Assembly: GCA_000310025.1 (NCBI GenBank)
Contig: FN648629.1
Span: 6,687 to 70,686 of the forward strand
Direction of reading: 5' to 3'
Source: Ectocarpus siliculosus
Taxonomy: Eukaryota; Sar; Phaeophyceae; Ectocarpales; Ectocarpaceae
Length of the DNA stretch: 64,000 nt
Both the position numbers and the translations under genes were made by a program. Shown in pieces: positions 10,212 through 19,676 of the stretch (positions are counted from its first letter, which is position 1; each line of letters starts with the position of its first letter). The notes under the pieces were generated by a model. It had not been told where the DNA came from, ran no database searches, and saw only the letters and a list, made by a program, of their open reading frames with translations.

Positions 10212-13200
10212 TTAGTTGAAGTTGGAAATCTGGGAAATGAGCGACTCCAAGATTTCTCGCACACAGTGCTTGGTGCAGATGTCAGCCAGCATGTTGATGG
10301 AGGCCACGAAGTCCAGCTGGAGTCGGCCGTCCTTCACCCACTCGCGGAGAGCAGAGTAGCGGACAGCTATGTGGCGCGACCTCGAGGAATGCTGCCCGGA
10401 CGAGGCCAGCTGTAGTGCGCTTCGGTTGTCCGTCAGCAGCTTGAAGGTACGCTGGTCCCAACCTAACTCCCCCAGCATTGAAGCGAAGTAGACGCCATGC
10501 TTGGCAACGCTGTTCAGAGCGATGATCTCGGACTCGGATGTGCTTTGCGCGATGATCCTCTGAACTTGACTCCCGAAATGGATCGGCCCACCACTAAGAA
10601 GTATCATCGAGCCTGTAACAGACTTGCAACCCTCCGTCGTAGCATATGATGCGTCCGAAAAGCACGTTAGTTGGAAGTTGCTGTCCTTCTTGTACGTTAG
10701 CTCCAATCCAGGCTTTTTCTTCAGATAGCGCAAAATGCGCTTGGCGTTGGCCAAGTCCAGCGCCGTGGGGTTTGACATGCTCCGAGCTGCTTGCATGGTC
10801 GCGAAGGCGATGTCGTACCTGGTACAGTTGATCAAGAAGATCAGGCTCCCCACTAGACTTTGGTAGTCCTTTTTTCCAGTCTTAGAAAGCAAAGTGCTGT
10901 CCTCAGTAGATACCTTGAGGTCCTGCCCTGTACCCGGGGTGTGCACAGGGTTGCACGTGTCCATCTTGAAACGCTTGAGAACAGAAAGTGTATACTTCTC
11001 CTGGCTAAGTGTTATGGTGCCGTTGGTGAGATCCTGCTTGATGTCGATGCCAAGGATTTGGGTTGCTTGCCCAAGATCAGTCATGGCGAATGTGGTGAAG
11101 CAGTCGATGCCATGTTGCTGAGCCCAACCTTGAACAACGACTCGTGCCTTGAAACGTCCGTCCGTCTTGACTCGATAAACCCAGCGTGTACCGATGATGG
11201 CGTAGCCGGCGGGAACCGAGGAGAAAGGAATGAGGTCAGCCACCTCATGGTCGTCCAGGCTGGAGAGCTCCTTGATCATGGCTTTCTCCCATTGAGTTGC
11301 TTGCGGTGAGTTCATTGCCTGCTTGTAGGTGTTTGGAACTTCAACTGCTGCTGGAGGAAGAACATTGTCGATGCCGACCGTACCGATATACTCGGTGTAG
11401 GAGTCGAGCATTTGTTGAGGAATGTGGGCCATGTTGAGTTGATGCAGAGCCCTAGCTTGCCTTGTGTTGCTTCTTTCGGGCTGCGGAAGTTGAGCTGGTC
11501 CGGATGACCGCAGACGAGAACTGATCTTAGCACTTTGTTGATGCTGGACGTTGGTGCGTGCTGCGTCGCCTTGCTCCAAGAGAGTAATGCCGTCGTTGAT
11601 GTTCTCCACCTCTGCTGAGTCGAATTCTTGGTCTATCTCGAAATCCTCTGATGATGCGTCTTCGATTGGTAGACCAACAGGCTGCTCGATGAACGTGACG
11701 TTGCGAGAGCTTGTGATTCGCCCTGTTGCCCTGTCGTAGATGCGAAAAGTAGGGCTGTCGTCGTTGTAGCCGACCAGAACTCCTTCCCATGCCTTTGGCT
11801 GCAGCTTGGTAGTATGACCTTCAACATGGACGAAGGCGCGCGAGCCTATGATTCGCAGAAACGAAAGATTCGCCTGTTTGCCGAACATTCGAAAGGACGG
11901 CGTGTCCCCCTTGAGTGCCTTGTGCGGTAGACGGTTGATGAGGAACACTGAAGTAGCTGCGATTTCCCCCCACAGATGCTTGGGGAGACCAGTCTCATTC
12001 AGGAGACAACGGGTCATGTTCATGATGGTTCTGCCATCACGTTCCGAGATACCATTTCGTTGCGGCGTGTGCGGCGAAGTGAACTGCTGAGTGATGCCGG
12101 TGTTCTTGCAATAGCGCCGAAATTCGCTGTTGACATATTCTCCCCCGTTGTCCGAGTGTAGACGCTGCACCCGCAGTCCGAGCGGAATTGCAATGTCTTG
12201 GACGTAGTTAATGAGCGACGACAGAGCATCGCTTTTCTTGGCTATGAAGTAGACCGCTTTAAGCCGACTGAGATGATCGGTAAACTTCGCCATGTAGTTG
12301 TAGCCCCCTATAGCACTTGGCGTGATGGGGCCGAGGAGGTCCGTGCTAACAAGCTGTAGACGCTCGATGATACCGTCCGTGTTGGCGGTCTTGGGATGAT
12401 TTTGTTGCGAGCTTTTGTTGATCATGCAGGTGCTGCACGCTGAAAATGAATCGCGTAGTTGAACCCCACTGCCGTCGATGCGTGCGAGTCGTTCGAGAAC
12501 TTGAACGTTGGGGTGTCCCAGCCGTTGATGCCAAGTGTTGGCTGAGGCCGTTGATGAAGCAGCCGCCGCGTAGGCAGTTGTGTTGGATGATGCCGTTGTT
12601 GCTCCAGATGCTGTCTCCGAAGCAGGAGATGCCGTGATAGACACTATGTTAGCGCTTTCCGGCGGAAGATCCAACCCAGATATTGTGGTGAATGCATGGT
12701 GTGCCTTGACGCCGCCTGGTGCCATAGCTAAATCAAAGTGATAAAGCGTATCACAAGCGGTGTCCGTCCGAATGGGTATTTGAAAATCTCCCATGTCGAT
12801 GACTGATGATTGCCCGAAGTGTACTGACACTCCTTGTTTGACCGCCGTACCCCCTGAAAACAGGTGACGCCCAAGCTTAGGGACGCAGATGAACGGAAGG
12901 CGGACGGAGCGCTTAACGTCGTTTTGGTCGGAGACGGTGACGTGGATGGCTCCTTTAGCGGTTCCGTGGAGCTGTCCTTGACCGGCGACGTTGATAACGA
13001 GCGGGGGGTCGATCTTGATGTACTCGATCATACGATGGACGACCTCCGGCAGTAGCTCGATGTCGATGAAGTGGCTGGAGGCACCGGTGTCAACTGTCAT
13101 GGTGAAAGTGGTTGCCGGGGCTTTGCTCGCTGCGACGAAGGAATAACCGACTCCCGCAGGAGGCGATGGAGCAGATAGGGCAGTTGTTGAGCCGGGCGCT

Positions 13201-14018
13201 TGCAGGCCGGCTGGATTGTAGCTTTCTACAATAGTTGTAGATGAAGGAGCAGATGACGCATGGTTAGCGTAGCCATGATTTGCATTGTTGTTGTAGTTGC
13301 TGCTGTGACGGTTTTGTCCGCCCGGGGCGTTGTTGTTGTACTGGCGGTCCTGTCCGCCTTGCTGATCCCCGTTGTTGTACCGGTGTCCTTGGTTGCGATG
13401 ACCATGGTGGCGTCCGTGCTGCTGACGACTGGTCTTGATACCGCCGCCGCCGCCGTTGTTCCGGTTTTGTTGTTGTTCACGACAAGTAGAATTATCGTGA
13501 AGTGAAGTTCTGTGAAGAGTGCACCAGTTACCCTTCCTACCACCGGGAGCGTTTCCCGCTGGTTTCTTGTTTTTTCGGAAGCATTGTTCCATAGTATGCC
13601 CTTTTTTCTTGCAATAAGTGCAGAATTTAGTAGACGTCGTTGTTGCTGTCATGGCAGAAGAACGGCCCTTCGTGGCGCGCGAAAGCCCGCTTGCAGCGGT
13701 GCGGTTACCATACATGTTGCGCATGGTTTCCATCGCCGCGTGAAGATCGTAATCACGTTGCGATTCCGCATTTGCCCGTACTTGCGAAAATTCCTCAGGC
13801 AGTCCGTTCAGAATGATGCCAAAGATCTCGTCATCATCAACAATCTTTCCCATGACTTTTAGCTCATTTCTAAGAGAAAAAAGCTCCTGGAAGTACACAT
13901 CCGGGTCTTGACCAGAAGGCATAACCCGGTAAGTTAATTCCTGCTGCAGAAGAATTTTTCTGATACGGGTAGAATGTTTGTACTTTGGAAACCAACCCAT
14001 TCCAAGCTGCGATTCCAT
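10212..14018 (-). CDS. Copia gag-pol polyprotein with deleted RT core
   Basis: The open frame is 1268 codons. Residues 1-110 are the end of the UBN2-type gag. C133, C136, H141 and C146 form a CCHC knuckle, followed by a second Cys/His cluster (WCTLHRTSLHDNSTC). The protease has DTGA at 309-312. The integrase has the HHCC element in HQRLGHPN through CSTCM, and D, D, E in STDLLGP, HSDNGGEY and NGISERDG. The RT begins normally (KARVVVQGWAQQHG), but CFTTFA runs straight into MTDLGQATQILGIDI near residue 978 (about 11084), so the palm with YVDD is absent. RNase H follows with CFSDASYA, TSESEI and TDNRSAL. The frame stays open through the deletion, but the product could not reverse transcribe. Confidence 0.9.
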   Translation of the reverse strand: MESQLGMGWFPKYKHSTRIRKILLQQELTYRVMPSGQDPDVYFQELFSLRNELKVMGKIVDDDEIFGIILNGLPEEFSQVRANAESQRDYDLHAAMETMRNMYGNRTAASGLSRATKGRSSAMTATTTSTKFCTYCKKKGHTMEQCFRKNKKPAGNAPGGRKGNWCTLHRTSLHDNSTCREQQQNRNNGGGGGIKTSRQQHGRHHGHRNQGHRYNNGDQQGGQDRQYNNNAPGGQNRHSSNYNNNANHGYANHASSAPSSTTIVESYNPAGLQAPGSTTALSAPSPPAGVGYSFVAASKAPATTFTMTVDTGASSHFIDIELLPEVVHRMIEYIKIDPPLVINVAGQGQLHGTAKGAIHVTVSDQNDVKRSVRLPFICVPKLGRHLFSGGTAVKQGVSVHFGQSSVIDMGDFQIPIRTDTACDTLYHFDLAMAPGGVKAHHAFTTISGLDLPPESANIVSITASPASETASGATTASSNTTAYAAAASSTASANTWHQRLGHPNVQVLERLARIDGSGVQLRDSFSACSTCMINKSSQQNHPKTANTDGIIERLQLVSTDLLGPITPSAIGGYNYMAKFTDHLSRLKAVYFIAKKSDALSSLINYVQDIAIPLGLRVQRLHSDNGGEYVNSEFRRYCKNTGITQQFTSPHTPQRNGISERDGRTIMNMTRCLLNETGLPKHLWGEIAATSVFLINRLPHKALKGDTPSFRMFGKQANLSFLRIIGSRAFVHVEGHTTKLQPKAWEGVLVGYNDDSPTFRIYDRATGRITSSRNVTFIEQPVGLPIEDASSEDFEIDQEFDSAEVENINDGITLLEQGDAARTNVQHQQSAKISSRLRSSGPAQLPQPERSNTRQARALHQLNMAHIPQQMLDSYTEYIGTVGIDNVLPPAAVEVPNTYKQAMNSPQATQWEKAMIKELSSLDDHEVADLIPFSSVPAGYAIIGTRWVYRVKTDGRFKARVVVQGWAQQHGIDCFTTFAMTDLGQATQILGIDIKQDLTNGTITLSQEKYTLSVLKRFKMDTCNPVHTPGTGQDLKVSTEDSTLLSKTGKKDYQSLVGSLIFLINCTRYDIAFATMQAARSMSNPTALDLANAKRILRYLKKKPGLELTYKKDSNFQLTCFSDASYATTEGCKSVTGSMILLSGGPIHFGSQVQRIIAQSTSESEIIALNSVAKHGVYFASMLGELGWDQRTFKLLTDNRSALQLASSGQHSSRSRHIAVRYSALREWVKDGRLQLDFVASINMLADICTKHCVREILESLISQISNFN

Positions 14019-14505
14019 CCGGTAGCATGCCGTCCTCCGGGTGGAACTGAAGGAAGTAGCTCGCCGCAGGTCCTTTTATGTGAAGCTGTAAGAAGTTAAA
14101 GAGGTGCTGGTTGCTATTATGCCAACCGCGTATGTCTTCTGCATTGATGATATTTTCATCCATGTCCCACATGATGGAGCCCGGAGTCCCTGCAGCGGTG
14201 GTGCTATCACTACCATTAGCATCGCCGGCGCCGCTTCCGCCGTCTGGCTCTTCGGCGATGGTATCCATGGCTCCCGAACCTGTTTTGTCGTCCTCGGATG
14301 TAGTTCCGCCCTCGCCTTCACGCGAGAACCGGCCTGATGAATCGCGTGAGCGTCCACGCCCGCGCTGTTGAACCAGGCGGGGTTTTGGGCAGGGACGCCC
14401 GCGCAGAATGTCTGCAATGCCCTTGTCTTTGGAACTAAGAACACTGACTGCGTGGCGGCGCCAGACTTCGAAGCCTGTGCCATTGAATTTTCCGACCGCT
14501 TTCAT
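13985..14505 (-). pseudogene. Copia gag N-terminus, one frameshift from gag-pol
   Basis: ATG at 14505 opens a frame with MKAVGKFNGTGFEVWRR, typical of the start of copia gag (F-x-G-x-x-F-x-x-W). An R/S/D/G-rich insert follows, then LFNFLQLHIKGPAASYF. Near 13985 the natural continuation (LVSK followed by YKHSTRIRK) moves to the gag-pol frame, so one base has been gained or lost. A programmed shift is possible but I see no slippery heptamer. The 14260-14431 part is duplicated at about 15156-15330. Confidence 0.75.
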
Positions 14506-15332
14506 AGCTTGTCGATACCGTTGCTAGCAGACGGTGAATCTCCCATGCTGCTGCTTTCTCGAATGTTGAACGAGTCGATGACGTGTGTTGAATATCGCGT
14601 GAACAGTTGACAGTCCCGCGTATGACGTAAGTACCGCTAATTTGCGTGTATCTTGTTATTCTCGGCGATGAATGCCGATGGTGGTGCTGATGGCGATGAA
14701 TGCCGATGTAGTGGCAAGCGTCTCTTGTGTACGTGCCTATATCTTGGCTAAGCTGCTGAAGAACCTGCCGAACTAACGGTTTGTGTACCGTTTACCTGAT
14801 GTCCCGTCGAACTCAGGTCTTTCCTTCTCGAAAAATGCCGCGAAAAAATGCGGAGAAATTACGATGTCTCTGAATAACGATCCCCCTATGGACGGGTAGA
14901 CGTTGAGGGTAGCTAGATTAACGCTTATAACTTACAAAGCGCGTAGAACGTGAAATGGACGACCCAGTTGAAGTCGGGGATGAAGCCGACGAACTCGATG
15001 GAAGTCCTCACGTGTCCCGAAGAAGAAGTGCTGGCCAGCGGTAGATTCTTCGGAACTCGATGCGTTGTGCCGATCTTGGGCTGTACGCGACGCTTGTGCA
15101 GATGATGCTGCTGTTGATGCTCCCCCTTGCTGTGATGTGACGAGAGCTGATAACCTGGTATCCATGGCTCCCGAACCTGTTTTGTCGTCCTCGGATGTAG
15201 TTCCGCCCTCGCCTTCACGCGAGAACCGGCCTGATGAATCGCGTGAGCGTCCACGCCCGCGCTGTTGAACCAGGCGAGGTTTTGGGCAGGGACGCCCGCG
15301 CAGAATGTCTGCAATGCCCTTGTCTTTGGAAC
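14506..15332 (-). pseudogene. Rearranged 5' region of copia with a second partial gag copy
   Basis: About 170 bp of gag (14260-14431) recur at about 15156-15330 in the same orientation with very few differences. This second copy is joined on one side directly to the first 57 bp of the LTR and on the other to sequence not seen elsewhere in the element. No 5' LTR end and no primer-binding site can be found between here and the gag ATG. Template switching during reverse transcription or recombination with another copy would explain it. Confidence 0.7.
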
Positions 15333-15389
15333 ACTTACTGTTGTTTACAGCAGTGCAAACTCTAATGACTGACATTGAGTATTCCAACA
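15333..15389 (-). repeat. Remnant of the copia 5' LTR (first 57 bp)
   Basis: This stretch matches 9057-9112, the outermost part of the LTR, reading TGTTGGAATACTC inward from 15389. It then breaks off into gag sequence (GTTCCAAAGACAAGG). The outer edge is intact, because AACGC follows at once. Confidence 0.85.
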
Positions 15390-15394
15390 AACGC
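15390..15394. repeat. Target-site duplication of the copia element, right
   Basis: AACGC, identical to 8606-8610. Confidence 0.85.
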
Positions 15395-16739
15395 CACATT
15401 TTTTCTTTTGGGGACCCCACCCTGGCAATGTCAAGGAGTCATATAATGGGAACAATACCTCTGCCTGGAGATTATAAAAGTTCATGAAGCGGATTCTGGT
15501 AGTATCAAAGAAGCGGTTGAGTTAGAGTTGGAGGACTTTAAGCAGATTCTTACGTCGAAATGTGATTTTGTTATCCCGAGAGCTCTTAGCCGGGGAGCTG
15601 CCGCTAATATCTTGTCTAACTATTCCCTTCCACCGATGATGAGGGAGGTTCTCTTGGGCTTGAAGTTGCAAGGGTTCTTTCGGGAACTTGAGAACTCGTT
15701 AAATTGTATTACCGAAGGGTTGGCCGCTTTAGAAGTCACCCCTGCCGTAACCCGGAGCGCTACTAGGAGAACAAGAATGGTCGAGAGTATTCAACCTGCG
15801 CCTAAGTTTGTTCAATCTTCACCAGCAGTAGAGGAGGAGAAGATGGAGACTACCACCCAAGAACCTGTATCTTCTCCAATCTTTCCGGAACCCATGTCTC
15901 AACCGATACCTGCATCTCCCACGATTTCCCCTCCGCTGAATACGGTTGAATGCAAATCTTCTTTAGTAAGCGAGACCCTGCGGTTACTTAAGGATTCTGC
16001 GTTCATCTTGAATCAACAACGGGCTGATCCTTTCTTGAAGTCACAGCTATCACCTGAAGGAACAGCCATTGGAGATTTTATCACTGACGATGAGGGCATA
16101 TTATGGCATTGTTCTAAAGGGGCGGAACCTACACTAGCTGTTCCTCCTCCTTCGTTAGTATCGAGAGTTATGTCTTTGATCCACACTACTTATGGACATC
16201 CGGGGGTAGCACGAACTACCTTGCTTGCCACGGCGAAATTTAGTTGGGCGACATTAAAACGGGATGTTCGTGAGTATATCCTATCTGGTGGATGTCGCCG
16301 ACGGAAAAGAGCTATGAGCAGGAAGGTACACATGCTTCCCGCTAGGTTTTTGAATCCTTGGGATCGGTTGGAGATGGACATTCAGGATCTTCATCAGGTA
16401 TCGGCGGCAGGAAATCGGTATTGCTGGTGGTTGTAGACAGAGCTATATTTTCGGTTATCCCTTACCTTCGAAGGAGGCGCTAGAGGTGAGCAAGAAACTG
16501 TTGGAGTTAATGCTGACTTTTGGCGTACCTGTTTCGATCCGAAGTGATGCTGGGGCGCGGACTTGGGGTGTAACTGATGTGTCCGTGGCTGCCTGCCCTC
16601 TCTTCACCTTGTTAGATCGCCGGGTCTTATGGAAGAACGATCGGGTTTGGTGTTGGGAATATCGTGGCCGGTATCAGGACGGTCGTGAGTCAGAGTGGAT
16701 TAACCCTTTTGAGTCTTCAGGCGTTCTCACTGATCATTG
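15395..16739 (+). pseudogene. Ty3/gypsy fragment 1, end of methyltransferase-like domain and truncated integrase
   Basis: The first codons (HIFSFGDPTLAMSRSHIMG) align with SIFSFEEPVVTVTREHIMG of the second gypsy element, confirming continuity across the copia insertion. The frame from 15528 to 16436 includes a Pro/Ser/Thr-rich linker and then the integrase zinc element (H-x4-H in HTTYGHPG; the C-x2-C is altered, reading SGGC). The first catalytic D is in RLEMDIQDL. After a one-base frameshift near 16420 the core continues (GYPLPSKEALEVSKKLLEL) to the second D in SIRSDAG. It then jumps to a C-terminal segment (VAACPLFTLLDRRV, WCWEY), omitting the catalytic E. Integrase is thus internally deleted. 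Confidence 0.8.
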
Positions 16740-17139
16740 ATTGATCATTTGCAAATGCTGGTGTAGTGGCAAGTCGTGGAGTTGCCGCCCTGCAGCCCTT
16801 CGCGCCGTGTATTGGCAAGTCCATAGGTAGGTGTGTCTAGATTATTAGCACCCGCGCTAACCGGCTGACCAATGAAGAGACTTCAGTGACAGCGGGTAAT
16901 GTCAAGGTCTCGGGAATGGGAATGGGGCCAATCAATGCCAAATCATGAATCTCTCAACGTATGCACATGTCAATGAACGCGTGTGTGCATACAGTACATA
17001 CATACATACATATGTGTTCTTTCGCAGCACCACACATACACTCGCCCGAACGTAGGAAGCCACTGCTGCAAAGAGCAGAGGACACACAGGTGGAGGTCGA
17101 ACCCCCTTGGGGACTTTTCGGCAATGGGGGGGGGGGGTC
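16740..17139. other. Non-coding stretch before the minisatellite
   Basis: I see no gene here. There is a short CATA run (about 17003-17022) and a poly-G tract at about 17125. A segment around 17083-17110 (ACAGGTGGAGGTCGAACCCC) recurs inverted at about 29065-29090, so it is part of a dispersed repeat. Confidence 0.5.
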
Positions 17140-17826
17140 ATTGGCAAGGTCGAGCCCCTGAAGAGTCCGTTGGGTTGTCCAACCTCCGTCCCTTCACCAT
17201 CCTTGGCAACCCTGACAGACAAACGGTTTGGCAAACTCATTGCCTACGATGTGCTTGCCAAGGTCGTTCGCGTACGTGAGATTGGCAAGGCTAGTTATAG
17301 CCAGCGTGCGATTGGCGATTGGCAAGGTCGTTTTCGAACTTGAGATTGGCAAGGCTAGTGCGGGAACGTGTGATTGGCAAGGCTCATTGCCTACGATGTG
17401 CTTGCCAAGGTCGTTCGCGTACGTGAGATTGGCAAGGCTAGTTATAGCCAGCGTGCGATTGGCGATTGGCAAGGTCGTTTTCGAACTTGAGATTGGCAAG
17501 GCTAGTGCGGGAACGTGTGATTGGCAAGGCTCATTGCCTACGATGTGCTTGCCAAGGTCGTTTTCGAACTTGAGATTGGCAAGGCTAGTTCGGGAACGTG
17601 CGATTGGCAAGGCTCTTAGCCTACGATGTGCTTGCCAAGCTTGTTCGCGAAGATGAGATTGGCAAGGCTAGTTCGCGAGTGTGCGATTGGCGATTGGCAA
17701 GCTTGTTCGCGAAAATGGGATTGCAAGCTCGACCCGGATATTGGCAAGGCTCATTGCCTACGATGTGTTTGGCAAGTCTAGTTCGCGAGCGTGAGATTGC
17801 CAAGGTGCTCTGAGCACTCCGACTGG
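17140..17826. repeat. TTGGCAAGG / CTTGCCAAG minisatellite
   Basis: The nonamer TTGGCAAGG (or its variants and complement) recurs roughly every 20-40 bp. A higher-order unit of about 145 bp (CATTGCCTACGATGTGCTTG through GAACGTGTGATTGGCAAGG) is repeated near 17238, 17383 and, shorter, 17530. Translated ORFs across it are repetitive and not genes. It ends about 85 bp before the left arm of the large inverted duplication. Confidence 0.92.
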
Positions 17827-18656
17827 CAGGCTCGGTGAATGTACGAAATAGTTAGCCAGTCACGTTCGCTAAGGCCGACAACGCGAAGGTCGTACCCGCC
17901 CCCGCCCCCGGCACCTCACAGCCGTCCTGGTCGACGAGCACAATTAGAGATGGTTATAGAGTTCTTCCTATTCCCGCGAATCCACACATACATGCTTGTA
18001 AATTACAAAAAAAGCGACAGCGACTCTTCTCGATGCAATATGTGCCTCTCTACAGCAGTAGACCGACGCACAGCGCGAAAGGTATATCGGCAAAAAGGCA
18101 ACAAACTCATGCAGAAATAGAAACATACCAGCAAGTACAATGGAGTCCGTAGCGGAAACACGCGCTCAACTCCCCCCATGGCAAAAAAAAAAAAAACGCG
18201 ACACATGAGTCATCATCGCCACCCTCCACCCTCTCCAGATGACAGGCTACAACACGAAGCGCCACCACATGTAACTCACAAGAGTAGACGCCATAAAACC
18301 AAGAGAATGGTCGAAAGCTACACAAGAGACACAGCATATGCCACAAAACGCACACCGAGATATCACCATTACCCGCCTTCTCACTCTCTCCATCACAAGA
18401 CAAGCAAAAACAACCGACACAATCGAACACCCGCAGACCACAACACTAGAAACGCCCCCGCACGCAGGGGCACAAGAAGAGACACCCCTCTCTACTTCTA
18501 CGCGCAGCCTATGTACCGTCTACGAGGAACTCAACATTTTACACGTGCATATACATGATTCGGATACTTGAACAACACCCGGCGAGCTTTCTCGGTCGAA
18601 CCCGGCAAGGGTCAGACCACCAGATAACAACAAACACGTTGATAAGACGTACTCAC

Positions 18657-18726
18657 ATAAAACCATACAAAGTCCTTGGCAAGAGGAAAGTCCACGGCTT
18701 CGCGCACCTCCTCCGTCAGCCACGAC
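18657..18726 (-). pseudogene. Exon-like segment, left arm copy (acceptor lost)
   Basis: Counterpart of 56717-56785 in the right arm. The acceptor is TG here instead of AG, and there is one extra T near the donor, so this copy could not be spliced or read like the right one. The gene it belongs to is unknown; it lies downstream of the terminal exon of the arm gene. Confidence 0.45.
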
Positions 18727-19459
18727 AGCAAGAAGAGTCACCACCCTCTCTACGACAGTCTAGATGTAAAAACTAAGACAATGTACCACAACAACAACGG
18801 TACCAAACCCTGTGCCATTCGACCGGCACCGTCCGTCGTGCAACGTCGACGACCTCGCATTATTTTACAAATGAACAGGATGCACACGCATCCCTTGAGC
18901 CTCTCTCGACAAACACATGACCAACCATATTTTTACAGAACCCCCACCCGCGCTAGCAAAAAAAAACACAGCACCGTCTGCAGTCACAGAAAAAAATAAG
19001 ACAAAAATACGAAAACAAAATTTAAATACACACACGTCGACAACAACAACGGAACAAGACCGTCTTTTTCTACGCGCAGAGTACGCTACTATTCGCCTGT
19101 GTACCGTCCGCCCTGCAGCGTCGAGGACCTCATACTATTGTACACATGAGGATATGAACACGACGAGGTGATCTCATAATTTACATGACCATCCGCAAGT
19201 TTACAAAAGTCCGTGCCCCCACTACTAAAACGAAAAAATGCAGCAAGAGTCGTCACCTCCTCCCATCACGGGGTAATAACGAAACAAAAATGCCTTCTGT
19301 TGGCAGTGCGCGCAACAGAAAGCTTGACACACGCCAAACCAAACCACAGCGACTCGCCTCCGAAGAGACATGGTCGGTCGATGGGGCCACCTTGCGGCCT
19401 CCCACCTGCGCACGGGGGGTTCTGAACAGGCTGTGGTAGAGGCCAAGAGGGCACAGCTT

Positions 19460-19676
19460 CTATCCAGAAGCCTCTCCTGCTGCTCCTGCCCCTCCGGCAG
19501 CTGCTCCCGTCACCGCCCCTTCAGCAGCTGATCCAGCCGCGGCCGACGCCGGACTCGAAACCGTCAGGTACGGCTTGAAGAAAATGTCCGCGTCTGCTTT
19601 GGACGTAATGTGGCCCGGCGTCAGCTTCTTGTCTTTGGCGATCTTGAACACGCAATTGCCCAAAAATGTGTGCACC
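19460..19676 (-). CDS. Terminal exon of the arm gene, left copy (217 bp)
   Basis: Acceptor TTTCTTGCAG. The first base completes the split codon of the previous exon, giving an uninterrupted join, then FLGNCVFKIAKDKKL and DIFFKPYLTVSSP lead into an Ala/Gly-rich tail (AAAGSAAEGAVTGAAAGG) and a TAG stop at 19460-19462. The right copy has the same length with about three amino-acid differences. Confidence 0.72.

Larger units (their letters stand above)
8611..15389 (-). mobile_element. Ty1/copia retrotransposon, nested in Ty3/gypsy fragment 1
   Basis: The element is on the minus strand with gag, CCHC, protease, integrase, RT and RNase H in Ty1/copia order. It is flanked by AACGC on both sides. 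Removing it brings together two halves of the gypsy methyltransferase-like domain (8605 and 15395) that are both homologous to consecutive parts of the second gypsy element, which proves insertion into that older element. The 3' LTR is whole, but only about 57 bp of the 5' LTR remain. The RT catalytic core is deleted and gag carries a frameshift, so it is non-autonomous. Confidence 0.88.

Noticed and set aside
18003-19450. Many overlapping ORFs mirrored in both arms
   Set aside because: Conservation is explained by the duplication itself; frames are low-complexity and several strands are open at once.
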